From Gordonia tangerina (GTDB lineage: Bacteria; Actinomycetota; Actinomycetes; Mycobacteriales; Mycobacteriaceae), in assembly GCF_021556435.1 (NCBI RefSeq), contig NZ_JAKGCU010000017.1, positions 1 through 64,000 on the forward strand: a stretch of 64,000 nt of DNA, written 5' to 3'. This document shows, in pieces, positions 27,812 to 39,915 of the stretch (position 1 is the first letter of the stretch; the number at the start of each line of letters is the position of its first letter). Position numbers and translations under genes: made by a program. The notes below the pieces were generated by a model, which did not search any database, had not been told where the DNA came from, and saw only the letters and a program-made list of their open reading frames with translations.

Positions 27812-29194
27812 ATGATCGCCGCCAACCCGCTTCTGGCGGGGCAGACCGATGAGGAGGTACCGGTGAATCCGGAAGGGCCCTCGGCTGTGCGTAGTGGTCG
27901 TTCGGCGGGTGCTGGGAACGATGTCAGGGATGGCCAGGGGCTGTGGGAGCAGGTGTTTAGCCCACAGAACCTGGGTGTTGCGGTGAAACGTGTCGAACGT
28001 AATCGGGGCGCGCCCGGTGTGGATGGCATGACCACGGAGCAGTTGCGTGGGTGGTGTCGGGAGCATTGGGGTGAGGTCACGGTGGCGTTGGATGCGGGCA
28101 CGTATCGTCCGTCGCCGGTGCGTCAGGTGTTGATTCCCAAACCTGATGGTGGGCAACGGAAATTGGGGGTGCCTACGGTGCTGGATCGGCTGATCCAGCA
28201 GGCTATCGCGCAAGTATTGACCCCGATCTTTGATCCGGGGTTCGTGCCGGTCTCTTATGGGTTCCGGCCGGGCAAGAGCGCCCACTCTGCGGTCAAGGTC
28301 GCCCGTACGGTGATCGAGCAGGGGTATCGGTGGGTGGTCGAGGTCGATCTCGATGCGTTCTTTGATCGGGTCAACCACGACATCCTCATGTCCCGGGTTG
28401 CGCGGAAAGTGAAGGACAAGCGGCTGCTGAAGCTGATCCGCGCCTATCTTGAGGCGGGGATTATGGTCGATGGGGTGCGACAGCCGACGGCGGAGGGAAC
28501 CCCGCAGGGGTCGCCGTTGTCGCCGTTGTTGTCCAACATCATGCTCGACGATTTCGATCAGGAGATGTGGGCGCGTGGGCATCGGTTTGTCCGGTATGCC
28601 GACGATATCCGTGTCTTCGTGAAATCCAAGCGGGCCGCTGAACGGGTGCTCGAGACGAGCACCGTGTTCCTAGAGCGGCGGATGAAGTTGAGGGTGAACA
28701 AAGACAAGTCCTCGATCGCTCCGGCAACGACAGCTGTGTTGCTGGGGTTCGGGTTCTTCTTCACCACGGCGGGAGTCAAGATCAGGGTGGCGCCGAAGGC
28801 GTGGTCGCGGGCCAGGGCCCGTCTCCGGGTGTTGACGTCTCGGCGGTGGAGTGTGTCGATGTCGTATCGCATCATGCGGCTCAACCAGTATGTGCGGGGT
28901 TGGATGGGGTATTTCCGCTTGGCGGACACGCCACGCAAGCTCTCCGACCTCGATGAATGGTATCGCCGCAGGCTGCGCCAAATCCGGTGGAAGGAATGGA
29001 AACGTGGCCGTACACGGGTCGCGAATCTGCGTGACCTCGGGATTCGGGCTGATCTGGCCTGGCAGTGGGGCATGACTAGTCGTGGCTACTGGCGGATCGC
29101 GAAGTCGCCCATCCTGCACCGGGCTCTCCCGACGAAGTACTGGGAGGGCTTGGGCCTGATCTTCTTTCACTCTGCCTGGGCCAGGTTTCACTGA
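27812..29194 (+). CDS. ltrA: Group II intron reverse transcriptase/maturase
   Basis: The 460-residue intron-encoded protein has all the reverse-transcriptase blocks: GAPGVDGMT, LIPKPDGGQRKLGVPTVLDRLIQQAI, YGFRPGKSAHSAV, VVEVDLDAFFDRVNHD, GTPQGSPLSPLLSNIML, the catalytic RYADD, and a C-terminal maturase (X) domain with YRRRLRQIRWKEWKR. No HNH endonuclease domain follows, as is usual for class C introns, which use terminator DNA and nicks as primers. The frame is intact, so the intron may be mobile. The ATG at 27812 is the longest start; the domain proper begins near residue 45. Confidence 0.93.
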   Translation: MIAANPLLAGQTDEEVPVNPEGPSAVRSGRSAGAGNDVRDGQGLWEQVFSPQNLGVAVKRVERNRGAPGVDGMTTEQLRGWCREHWGEVTVALDAGTYRPSPVRQVLIPKPDGGQRKLGVPTVLDRLIQQAIAQVLTPIFDPGFVPVSYGFRPGKSAHSAVKVARTVIEQGYRWVVEVDLDAFFDRVNHDILMSRVARKVKDKRLLKLIRAYLEAGIMVDGVRQPTAEGTPQGSPLSPLLSNIMLDDFDQEMWARGHRFVRYADDIRVFVKSKRAAERVLETSTVFLERRMKLRVNKDKSSIAPATTAVLLGFGFFFTTAGVKIRVAPKAWSRARARLRVLTSRRWSVSMSYRIMRLNQYVRGWMGYFRLADTPRKLSDLDEWYRRRLRQIRWKEWKRGRTRVANLRDLGIRADLAWQWGMTSRGYWRIAKSPILHRALPTKYWEGLGLIFFHSAWARFH

Positions 29195-29201
29195 CTCAGC
29201 G

Positions 29202-29236
29202 AACCGCCGTATGCGAGGTCCGCACGTACGGTGGTG
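29202..29236 (+). ncRNA. Group II intron domain V
   Basis: AACCGCCGTATGCG (29202-29215) pairs with CGCACGTACGGTGGT (29221-29235) with a small bulge, the compact hairpin shape of the catalytic domain V. The strand contains a CGC at the position of the catalytic triad, typical of class IIC. Confidence 0.75.
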
Positions 29237-29297
29237 TGAGAGGAGGGCCGGGAAACCCGGCCCTCCTACTCGATTTCTGTGCACTCGGTTGGTTCGG

Positions 29298-30122
29298 TCA
29301 GCGGCGCAGACCGCGCAACCGTTCGATCCGGCTCTCGATCCCCCACCGGGCTACCATCACGAACGCCTCGCCCATCACACCACCGCTCATCTTCGACTCC
29401 CCGATCTCGCGTTCGGTGAAGGTGATCGGTACCTCTCGGACGTCGAACCCCGCGCGGACGGCCCGCCAGGCCAAGTCGATCTGGAAGCAGTAACCGGCCG
29501 ACTCGACGGTGTCGAGTTCGATCTTGTCGAGCACCTGGCGGCGGTAGGCACGGAAGCCGGCGGTGATGTCGTGCACCCTGGCACCGAGCGCCAGTCGCGC
29601 GTAGGTGTTGGCTCCTCGGGACAACATCTCACGATGACGTGGCCAGTTCACCAACTGGCCACCGGGAACATAGCGTGACCCGATCACCAGATCGGCACCG
29701 TCGTTGACGGCGTCGAGCAGGCGGTGGAGCTGCTCGGGAGCGTGACTCCCGTCGGCATCCATCTCGATGATCGTGGCGTAGTCACGGTCGAGACCCCACG
29801 CGAAGCCGGCCAGGTAGGCCTTGCCGAGGCCGTCCTTCTCGACCCGGTGCAGCACGTGGACTCGGTTGCGCGCATCCTCGGCGGCGAGACCGTCGGCCAC
29901 CTCGCCGGTACCGTCGGGACTGGAATCGTCGACCACCAGGAGGTGGATGCCGGGCAGGGCCGCGTGCAGGCGTTCGACGATGACGGGTAGGTTCTCCCGC
30001 TCGTTGAAAGTCGGGATCACCACCAGCGCGCGTTCGCCGTACGGGCCGACGACGCCGGGCGCCGTCGCGTCCGCGCCGTTCTCCGGTTGTCCATCACCGG
30101 CTGTCGGTTCACCCAATGCCAC
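29298..30122 (-). CDS. ppm1: Polyprenol monophosphomannose synthase
   Basis: The 274-residue GT2 glycosyltransferase moves mannose from GDP-mannose to polyprenyl phosphate on the inner membrane face, feeding lipomannan, lipoarabinomannan and protein mannosylation. It shows [15 protein letters not shown], the DDSSPDGTG acid cluster, [11 protein letters not shown] (metal-binding DxD region), and IGSRYVPGG. No membrane segment is present, as in mycobacterial Ppm1 catalytic domains. In M. tuberculosis this domain is fused behind Lnt (Rv2051c); here it is a separate gene just downstream of lnt with a GAGGAG site before its GTG. It converges on rbpA and the intron. Confidence 0.93.
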   Translation of the reverse strand: MALGEPTAGDGQPENGADATAPGVVGPYGERALVVIPTFNERENLPVIVERLHAALPGIHLLVVDDSSPDGTGEVADGLAAEDARNRVHVLHRVEKDGLGKAYLAGFAWGLDRDYATIIEMDADGSHAPEQLHRLLDAVNDGADLVIGSRYVPGGQLVNWPRHREMLSRGANTYARLALGARVHDITAGFRAYRRQVLDKIELDTVESAGYCFQIDLAWRAVRAGFDVREVPITFTEREIGESKMSGGVMGEAFVMVARWGIESRIERLRGLRR

Positions 30123-30143
30123 CGAGCTCCTCGTTCAGTCCCG

Positions 30144-30218
30144 CAGTGGTCGATCCTGTGGTGGTCGATCCTGCGGTGGTTGATCCTGTGGTGTTCGACC
30201 GTGGGGCGTTCAACCCTG
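30144..30218 (-). repeat. Five 15-bp tandem repeats across the lnt stop
   Basis: On the minus strand five 15-base units (consensus CAGGATCGACCACCA) run from 30218 to 30144. In the lnt frame each unit encodes Q/H-D/G-R-P/T-P. In the first unit the CGA codon is TGA and forms the lnt stop. Reading past it continues through 24 residues to a TGA at 30135-30137, 12 bases before ppm1. Confidence 0.85.
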
Positions 30219-31892
30219 TGCCGTCCAATTCTGCGTCGCTGTCGATTCCGTTTGCGTCGCCTCGGGTGCTCGTCCACGCGCGCGGCGTGCGCCCGCCGTG
30301 AACCACCTCAGAGAGAACCTAGTATGCCGTCTCACCGCGAACAAAAACCCGATGACCGCGATCACGATGGCCACGGTGAGAGGCCAGTCCCCCAGCCGCG
30401 TCGCGAGCGTGCGGTCGTTGTGCAACGGAAGCCGACTCGACAACACCGCCGGCGTGAAGATCCCGCTCTCTGCGATGATCATCCCGTCGGGGTCGATGAT
30501 CGCGCTGACGCCGCTCGTCGCGGCCACGACGGCGGCGCGGCCGTGTTCGACCGCACGCACCTGGGACATGGCCAACTGCTGGTAGGTCATCTCGGTGCGT
30601 CCGAAGGTCGCGTTGTTGGTCGGGATGTAGAGAATCTGCGCGCCGTCATCGACCGCCTTGCGCGCCGACCGGTCGAAGGCCACCTCCCAACATGTCGACA
30701 CTCCTACCTGCACCGATCCCGACCGTCCCGGCACGGTGAGACTCGAGGACCCCGAACCCGGCCGAAAATCACCCGCGAGGTCCGCATAAGACGAGAACAG
30801 GCGGAAGAAGCCACGCCACGGCAGGTACTCGCCGAACGGCTGGATGATGTGTTTGTCGTACCGGTCGACCGGACCGCGTTGTTGATCCCACACCAGCACC
30901 GTGTTCGTGTAATGGCCGTCGGGGTTCATGACCAGAGTGCCGACCAGGATCGGTGCGCCCACCGACACCGACGCCGCGGTGATCTCTGCCGCCGCGTCCG
31001 GGTTGGTGAGCGGAGAGATGTCGGATGCGTTCTCCGGCCACGCCACGAAATCAGGTTGATCGGCGGTGCCTGCGCGGACCGCCGCCGCGAGCATCTCGGT
31101 TTGCCGGACGTGATTGTCGAGGACCGCGCGACGCTGGGCGTTGAAATCCAGACCGAGGCGCGGGACGTTGCCCTGCACCGCCGCGACACGCACCGATGCC
31201 GATGCCACATTGCGATCGACGGTGTCCGGTGTCAGCGCGATGGCGGCCACCGGACCGACAAGGGCCAACACCACGGCGATCGCCGCGGTGCGGACGGTGC
31301 GGCGGCCATGATGCTCACCGTCGCGGACCGCCCGGATCATCACCTGACACAACCAGACGATCGAGGCACCCAACAACGCGACGGCGGCCGAGAGCCCCGG
31401 CGCGCCCGCAACCGAGGCCAACGGCAGCAGCGGGCCGTCGACCTGGCTGAACGCAGTCCTCCCCCAGGGAAAGCCGCCGAACGGGAACGCCGACCGTAAT
31501 GCCTCCACCAGTAGCCACGACAGGGTGAACCAGACCGGAGGCACGGGTAGCCGCATGCTGACCACGGCGATGAGTCCGAACAGGGCGGTGTAGACGGCCA
31601 GGGCGGCGGCGAGCGCGAGCCACGGCAGCGGCCCGACATACACGCCGATCCAGGGCAGCAATGGCACGAAGAATGCCGCTCCGAACACGAAGCCGAGCCA
31701 CAGTCCGGTACGGGCGCGCGGACGTCCGGTACCGAGAACAGCGGCGAGCAGTCCGAGGCCGACGACGGCCAGGAACCAGAGGTTGCGCGGTGGGAAGGCC
31801 GCCCACATCGCGATACCGGCGACCACGGCGACCAGTGTCCGCAGCAGCAGGATCATCCGATCGGAGCCGGGTCGCCACCGGCCGCCGGTCAC
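30210..31892 (-). CDS. lnt: Apolipoprotein N-acyltransferase
   Basis: The protein has 560 residues from a GTG at 31892 that overlaps the amidohydrolase stop (GTGA); an ATG at 31856 would give 548. It adds the third acyl chain to lipoproteins at the periplasmic face of the membrane. The N-terminal half has about six membrane helices. The nitrilase domain carries the catalytic Glu in VAWPENASD, Lys in VDRYDKHIIQPFGEYLPW and Cys in GVSTCWEVAFD. A last helix (LTVAIVIAVIGFLFAV) precedes a basic tail. The C terminus is probably shortened by a stop within a coding repeat. It lies in an operon with ppm1. Confidence 0.92.
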   Translation of the reverse strand: MTGGRWRPGSDRMILLLRTLVAVVAGIAMWAAFPPRNLWFLAVVGLGLLAAVLGTGRPRARTGLWLGFVFGAAFFVPLLPWIGVYVGPLPWLALAAALAVYTALFGLIAVVSMRLPVPPVWFTLSWLLVEALRSAFPFGGFPWGRTAFSQVDGPLLPLASVAGAPGLSAAVALLGASIVWLCQVMIRAVRDGEHHGRRTVRTAAIAVVLALVGPVAAIALTPDTVDRNVASASVRVAAVQGNVPRLGLDFNAQRRAVLDNHVRQTEMLAAAVRAGTADQPDFVAWPENASDISPLTNPDAAAEITAASVSVGAPILVGTLVMNPDGHYTNTVLVWDQQRGPVDRYDKHIIQPFGEYLPWRGFFRLFSSYADLAGDFRPGSGSSSLTVPGRSGSVQVGVSTCWEVAFDRSARKAVDDGAQILYIPTNNATFGRTEMTYQQLAMSQVRAVEHGRAAVVAATSGVSAIIDPDGMIIAESGIFTPAVLSSRLPLHNDRTLATRLGDWPLTVAIVIAVIGFLFAVRRHTRFSLRWFTAGARRARGRAPEATQTESTATQNWTAQG

Positions 31893-33529
31893 GTCCCGCC
31901 GCCGTCGAGGACCCCGATGTCGAACAGCACGTCGTCGCGGTGCACGGTCCGCACGCAGCGGGGCAGGCGCGCATCGGGCGCGATGTCGGGCAGTGCCGGG
32001 ACCCGCGATCGCGGGTCGGTGGACCACCGCTGCACACTCGCACGCGACCCCGCGACCACGAGATCGTCGATATCCCACACCGCGTAGCTCGCCGGAGCCC
32101 CAGGCACCAGGGTGCCGGTGAGCCCGTCGTTGACCCCTGCGGCGCGCCAGCCGCCCCGGGTCGCCGCGGCAAACGCGCCGCGTGCCGAGATCGCATTGTG
32201 CGGTTGATGATGATGGACCGCCGCGCGGATCGACGACCACGGGTCGATCGGGGTGACCGGTGCGTCGGAGGAGAACGACAGGACGACGCCCTGCCGGGCG
32301 TGTCCGGCGAAGTTGTTCAGCCCCACCGCCCGCGCACGTCCCAGCCGCTGTTCATACAGGTCACCACTGCCGCCCCAGGCCGCATCGAACTGCGGCTGCA
32401 TGCTCGCGACGACGCCACAGCGCGCGAGGACCGCGGCCTGCTGGTCAGAGACCATCTCGGCGTGCTCGATGCGGTGCGCACATCGCGCCAGCGCCGGAGT
32501 GCCCAGTTCGGCGGCGAGTTCGTCAAATGCCGCCACCACCGACGCAGTGGCGGCGTCCCCGATCACGTGGAAACCGGCTTGGATGCCGATGTCGGTGCAG
32601 GCCCGGATGTGGTCGCGGATCGTCGCGTAGTCGAGATAGCTGATACCGGTCTGCCCGGGTTCATCGTGATAGGGCTCGGTCAGCCATGCGGTGTGCGAGC
32701 CGAACGCCCCGTCGATGAAGAGGTCACCGGCCAGCGCGTCGGCACGACTGATGGCCAGGAGCTCGCGGGCATGATCGGCGCTGCCGACCGGCTGACCCCA
32801 GTATCGGCGCACCTCCATCGGGTGATCGAGATCGGCGAGGGCGAGGAAGTCGTCGAGCCCACTGATGTCGGGACCGCCGTTCTCGTGAACGGCCACCACC
32901 CCGTGTGCCGCGGCATGGTCGAGCGCACGCCGTTGCGCGCGGGCGCGCTGCGCGGCCGTCACCAACTGGCGAGCAGCGCCACGGACCAGATGGTGGGCTT
33001 CGGCGACCAGCGGCTCTTCGGGGTGATAACCGGCAGCATCGGCCAGATCGGGCACCAGGCGTCGCAGCGCGCTCGACGCGACTGCCGAGTGCTCGTCGAT
33101 CCGTGCGAGATAGGTGGGGAGGTTGCCGACCACCGCGTCGATCTCGGTCGTCGTCGGAAACCGGCGATCATCGGGATCGGTGCCCGACCACGACGAATCG
33201 TCCCACCCGAGACCCCAGATCAAATCGCCCTCGTCGGTGCCGGCGGCGTACTCGGCAACCCGGCGCAGACAATCCGATCGGTCAGTGGTGCCGCTGAGGG
33301 CCAGCCCCGCCAATGCGAGTCCGGTGGAGGTCAGGTGCACGTGGGAGTCGACGAAACCCGGGGACACGAAGCGGCCGCCGAGGTCGATGATCTGTGCATC
33401 GGGATGCAACGCCCGGCCGACTTCGTCACTGCCCACCCAGACGACGACGCCGTCGGTGACGGCCATTGCCGTCGCATCGGGAGCGGACGGCGAATACACA
33501 GCTCCACCGAGAAGCAATTCCGTGGTCAC
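31889..33529 (-). CDS. Amidohydrolase, YtcJ-like (Amidohydro_3)
   Basis: The 546-residue protein is a metal-dependent hydrolase. It starts with a beta-sandwich strand set (LLLGGAVYSPSAPDATAMAVTDGVVVWVG), then the first metal motif VDSHVHLTS. Further His come in FHVIGDAAT and RIEHAEMV, and the metal Asp in SFSSDAPVTPIDPW. YtcJ-type enzymes hydrolyse amides or formamides, and the substrate is unknown. The gene lies between fxsA and lnt on one strand and overlaps lnt by 4 bases. No link to lipoprotein acylation is known. Confidence 0.87.
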   Translation of the reverse strand: MTTELLLGGAVYSPSAPDATAMAVTDGVVVWVGSDEVGRALHPDAQIIDLGGRFVSPGFVDSHVHLTSTGLALAGLALSGTTDRSDCLRRVAEYAAGTDEGDLIWGLGWDDSSWSGTDPDDRRFPTTTEIDAVVGNLPTYLARIDEHSAVASSALRRLVPDLADAAGYHPEEPLVAEAHHLVRGAARQLVTAAQRARAQRRALDHAAAHGVVAVHENGGPDISGLDDFLALADLDHPMEVRRYWGQPVGSADHARELLAISRADALAGDLFIDGAFGSHTAWLTEPYHDEPGQTGISYLDYATIRDHIRACTDIGIQAGFHVIGDAATASVVAAFDELAAELGTPALARCAHRIEHAEMVSDQQAAVLARCGVVASMQPQFDAAWGGSGDLYEQRLGRARAVGLNNFAGHARQGVVLSFSSDAPVTPIDPWSSIRAAVHHHQPHNAISARGAFAAATRGGWRAAGVNDGLTGTLVPGAPASYAVWDIDDLVVAGSRASVQRWSTDPRSRVPALPDIAPDARLPRCVRTVHRDDVLFDIGVLDGGGT

Positions 33530-33565
33530 GGTCGTCCAGTGTGCCCTGCCACGGGTCGGGACGGG

Positions 33566-34069
33566 TCAGTGGCCCCGCGGCAGCCGACGGTCATCGGGGT
33601 TGGTCCTCGGCGGTGTCGAAACCGTCGCCTCGGAGTCCACCACGGTTCCGTCGACGACAGTGCCACCGCGCACATAGATACCCGAGGCATACAGCCCGGC
33701 TCGATCCATGCTCGCGGCGAAACTCTTGGCGCCCGCCGCGGCCACCACCGGGCGCAGGGCCCGCCGCACGGGCGGAATCAGGAGCAGCAGGCCCGCCGCC
33801 GTCGAGACGACGCCCGGGATCACCATCAGCATCGTCGCCCCGGCCAGCAGCGCGGTGTCGGTGAGCGGCCCACGTGGGTCGACCTCGTTGCGCGAGGCCC
33901 GTCGCAGTTGAGCGAAGACCTTACGTCCCTGCTGCCGCAGGAGCAGCAGGCCCGCCGCGACTGCGCCCACCGTGATGAGCACTGCCCAGCCGAAACCGAG
34001 GAAGTGGGTCATCGCGACGAATGCGCCGATCTCGATCGCGATATAGGCGATCACTAACAGCATTCGCAT
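33566..34069 (-). CDS. fxsA: FxsA-family membrane protein
   Basis: The 167-residue protein has hydrophobic helices at MLLVIAYIAIEIGAFVAMTHFLGFGWAVLITVGAVAAGLLLL near the N terminus and at LAGATMLMVIPGVVSTAAGLLLLIPPVRRALR, with the glycine-rich and IPPxR motifs typical of FxsA. In E. coli FxsA suppresses phage T7 exclusion by F plasmids; its cellular role elsewhere is unknown. Start choice is between the ATG at 34069 and a GTG at 34078; the ATG is better spaced from GGAAGG. The M. tuberculosis homologue (Rv2053c) is in the same neighbourhood. Confidence 0.88.
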   Translation of the reverse strand: MRMLLVIAYIAIEIGAFVAMTHFLGFGWAVLITVGAVAAGLLLLRQQGRKVFAQLRRASRNEVDPRGPLTDTALLAGATMLMVIPGVVSTAAGLLLLIPPVRRALRPVVAAAGAKSFAASMDRAGLYASGIYVRGGTVVDGTVVDSEATVSTPPRTNPDDRRLPRGH

Positions 34070-34202
34070 CTTCAGCACTGCCTTCCCGGGACCATCCGCA
34101 CACCGACCACCCGTCGGTGGGTGTCTCTCTGATGGGTACAACGACGCAGTGCGGTGGTTCTCTCCCGATTCGACCGATTTTCTCGATCCGGAGCGGTCGG
34201 CC

Positions 34203-37823
<3,621 letters not shown>

Positions 37824-37833
37824 CAGATCTCCT

Positions 37834-37852
37834 CGCCGGGAGGCGCGCCCGG
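37834..37852 (-). promoter_or_regulatory. Hairpin beside the cobN ribosome-binding site
   Basis: CCGGG and CCCGG (37836-37840 and 37848-37852) can pair to form a short hairpin whose base touches the GAGGAG ribosome-binding site (37829-37834 on the minus strand). It could be the expression platform through which the riboswitch controls translation. Confidence 0.4.
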
Positions 37853-37904
37853 TGCGTCGTGGAGCCCCGATTCGGGCTCTGTGGGGTGTTGGCGTGTGGT
37901 GCGG

Positions 37905-37990
37905 CGAGGGGGTAGGTCTGACTCCGGCCTTCCGGCCGTCACAGTGGCGCGACCGTGCCGGACTCCCACCGGCTTCTGCCGCCCTCGATG
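37905..37990 (-). promoter_or_regulatory. Cobalamin (B12) riboswitch for cobN
   Basis: The minus strand reads AGAAGCCGGTGGGAGTCCGG, then CACGGTCGCGCCACTGTGACGG, then GGAGTCAGACCTA. These match the conserved cobalamin aptamer blocks GAAxCCGGTGxxAATCCGG, the CCCGCCACTGT B12 box (here CGCGCCACTGT) and AGTCAGGAxxC. It lies in the leader of cobN with about 80 bases to the start codon. Ligand binding would be expected to reduce cobN expression. Confidence 0.9.
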
Positions 37991-37995
37991 CGTTC

Positions 37996-38001
37996 AGCCT
38001 A
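37996..38001 (-). promoter_or_regulatory. -10 element TAGGCT for cobN
   Basis: TAGGCT on the minus strand sits just before the riboswitch; a start about 7 bases downstream would place the whole aptamer in the transcript. Confidence 0.5.
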
Positions 38002-38027
38002 GGACAGTGACCCGCGGTGCAGGCGCC

Positions 38028-38033
38028 TACCCT
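38028..38033 (+). promoter_or_regulatory. -10 element TACCCT for cobG, leaderless
   Basis: TACCCT lies 7 bases before the GTG at 38041, the spacing seen at the other leaderless starts in this window. It supports that GTG over the one at 38017. Confidence 0.5.
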
Positions 38034-38040
38034 GGAGGAT

Positions 38041-39276
38041 GTGCCCGAAGCCGACCGTCGTACCGCCGCCGACCGCTGCCCCGGGGTGTTCGACACCCAC
38101 GCGGCGGCAGATGGCGCCGTCGCCCGGATCCGGCTACCGGGTGGACGGCTGCGTCCCGACCAGTTGCAGCGACTCGCACATTCCGCAGCCGAGTTCGGTG
38201 ATGGTTTTCTCGAGCTCACCGCGCGCGCGAACCTGCAGATCCGGGGCATCAACGATGTCGACGGCGTGGCCGGCGAGGTCGTCGCGGCGGGTCTGGCACC
38301 CAGTGGTGCCCATGACAGGATCCGCAACATCGCCCTGAGCCCATTGACGGGCCGGATCGGCGGGTTGGTGGACGCTGTGCCGGTCGCCGACGCACTCGAT
38401 GCGCGACTGCGGGCCGACGCACGTGCGACGAGCCTCTCGGGTCGTTTCCTGTTCGGCGTCGACGACGGCCGCGGCGACGTCGTCGGGCGTCGGCCCGACG
38501 TCTGCGCGGTGGTGCGCGAAACCGCGACACCGGACGCCGGAGCGCACGTACCGTCTGCAGATCAAAGCCCTACAGATCCGAACCCGGCCGACCCGAACCC
38601 TGCCGACCTGATCGGGGCGGACCTGGTCGTGGGCGGCGTACCGGTCGGTTCGGCACGCGGCATCGATCCTATCGTGGCGGCGATGTGTGAGATCGCGCTC
38701 GACATGCGTGACATCGATCCGAACGCCTGGCGGGTCGGTGACCTCGCCGTAGATGAGCGCACCCGCCTCGAGAGCCGGGCGCGTGCCCGGTTGGCTCCGC
38801 CCGTCGGTGGCTCACTCGACCACGAACCGGCGGCGCCAGTCGTCGGATGGTTCGACCAGGACGACGGTCAGGTCCTGTTGGGCGCAGTGGTGGAACTGGG
38901 TCGATTGCCGGCCCGATTGGCTGAATTCCTGGCCGCCGTCGACGCCCCGATCGTGCTCACCCCCGATCGCGAGATCCTGTTGTGTGATCTCGGTGAGGGG
39001 GTGGCGGAGACGGTGGTCCGCGTGCTCGCGCCGATGGGGTTGATCTTCGACGCGTCCTCGCCGTGGGTGCGGGTGACCTGCTGTGTGGGTTCGCCGGGTT
39101 GCGCGAAGTCGCACGCCCCGGTGCGAGATGACCTACTGGCCCGAGTGCGGTCCGGCGACCCCGTCGACGACCGCGAGCACTGGGTGGGTTGCCCGCGTGG
39201 CTGCGGTTCGCCCACCGGGCCGCACGAGTACGTTCAGGCCGGTCCCGACGGCGAGTACCGCTCCGCCCGTCGATAG
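38041..39276 (+). CDS. cobG: Precorrin-3B synthase
   Basis: The 411-residue protein of the nitrite/sulphite reductase family makes precorrin-3B by oxygen-dependent hydroxylation in the aerobic cobalamin route. The first ferredoxin-like half has DGFLELTARANLQIRGI. Near the C terminus the cysteines of the 4Fe-4S/sirohaem-type site lie in CCVGSPGC and CPRGC. A short linker of tandem DPNPAD units (three near-copies) sits in the middle. The start at 38041 is preferred to the in-frame GTG at 38017 because of the leaderless -10. It is divergent from cobN and followed after 13 bases by cobH. Confidence 0.92.
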   Translation: MPEADRRTAADRCPGVFDTHAAADGAVARIRLPGGRLRPDQLQRLAHSAAEFGDGFLELTARANLQIRGINDVDGVAGEVVAAGLAPSGAHDRIRNIALSPLTGRIGGLVDAVPVADALDARLRADARATSLSGRFLFGVDDGRGDVVGRRPDVCAVVRETATPDAGAHVPSADQSPTDPNPADPNPADLIGADLVVGGVPVGSARGIDPIVAAMCEIALDMRDIDPNAWRVGDLAVDERTRLESRARARLAPPVGGSLDHEPAAPVVGWFDQDDGQVLLGAVVELGRLPARLAEFLAAVDAPIVLTPDREILLCDLGEGVAETVVRVLAPMGLIFDASSPWVRVTCCVGSPGCAKSHAPVRDDLLARVRSGDPVDDREHWVGCPRGCGSPTGPHEYVQAGPDGEYRSARR

Positions 39277-39289
39277 GCTCTAGCGCACC

Positions 39290-39913
39290 ATGACCGACTA
39301 CCTGCGTGACGGCCCCGCGATCTATCGCCAGTCCTTTGCCACCATTCGTGCGGAGTCTGATCTGTCCGCGTTCTCCCCCGACGTGGCGGGCGTGGTGGTC
39401 CGGATGATCCATGCCTGCGGCCAGACCGACCTCACCGACAACGTGGTCGCGACCGACGGCGTGGTCCCCGCAGCGCGAACGGCGTTGCGCGGTGGGGCGC
39501 CCATCCTCTGCGACGCATCGATGGTCGCCTCCGGGATCACCCGCAAGCGTCTGCCCGCCGACAACGACGTTCGGTGCCATCTGTCCGAACCGACGCTGCC
39601 GAGCCTCGCCGAACAGCTCGGAACCACCCGAACCGCAGCCGCCCTGGAGTTCTGGCGGCCCAGCCTGGCGGGCGCGGTGGTTGCGATCGGCAATGCGCCC
39701 ACCGCACTGTTCGCATTGCTCGACATGATCGACGCCGGTGCGCCCCGGCCGGCCGCGATCGTGGGTGCGCCGGTCGGATTCGTCGGCGCCGCAGAATCCT
39801 GCGGGGCGCTGGCAGCGCGCGAGGACCTCGAATTCATCACGGTGACCGGCCGGCGCGGTGGCTCGGCCATCACCGCCGCGGCGGTCAATGCGCTCGCGAG
39901 TCCCGAGGAGTGA
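39290..39913 (+). CDS. cobH: Precorrin-8X methylmutase
   Basis: The 207-residue protein moves the C-11 methyl group to C-12, giving hydrogenobyrinic acid. The catalytic His lies in VRMIHACGQTDLTD, and the family stretches GGAPILCDASMVASGI and PVGFVGAAESCGAL are complete. The length is normal. It lies 13 bases after cobG and 2 bases before cobIJ, so the three form one operon. A TAGGCT overlapping the cobG stop, 10 bases before the ATG, could also allow a separate near-leaderless transcript. Confidence 0.95.
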   Translation: MTDYLRDGPAIYRQSFATIRAESDLSAFSPDVAGVVVRMIHACGQTDLTDNVVATDGVVPAARTALRGGAPILCDASMVASGITRKRLPADNDVRCHLSEPTLPSLAEQLGTTRTAAALEFWRPSLAGAVVAIGNAPTALFALLDMIDAGAPRPAAIVGAPVGFVGAAESCGALAAREDLEFITVTGRRGGSAITAAAVNALASPEE

Positions 39914-39915
39914 CG

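Larger units (their letters stand above)
27373..29274 (+). mobile_element. Group IIC intron
   Basis: A retrotransposing ribozyme of about 1.9 kb, inserted directly at the base of the rbpA terminator, which is the hallmark target of group IIC introns. The 5' end reads GTGTA followed by the CGCCCAGCATGGGC hairpin and GGAGGTGGAAGTCCTC of domain I. A reverse-transcriptase gene lies inside, and domains V and VI follow it. The 3' end is placed at CGAT (29271-29274) after the domain VI hairpin GAGGAGGGCCGGG/CCCGGCCCTCCT, whose 3' side carries the likely branch-point A. Exact ends are uncertain by one or two bases. It lies between rbpA and ppm1, genes adjacent in M. tuberculosis. Confidence 0.88.

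Noticed and set aside
30144..30218. CRISPR array
   Set aside because: The units are 15 bp with no spacers, coding in character, and there are no cas genes.
37824..38330. Long N-terminal extension of CobN
   Set aside because: The open frame continues through the B12 riboswitch and into cobG on the other strand. The ATG at 37823 has the ribosome-binding site and matches the family start.
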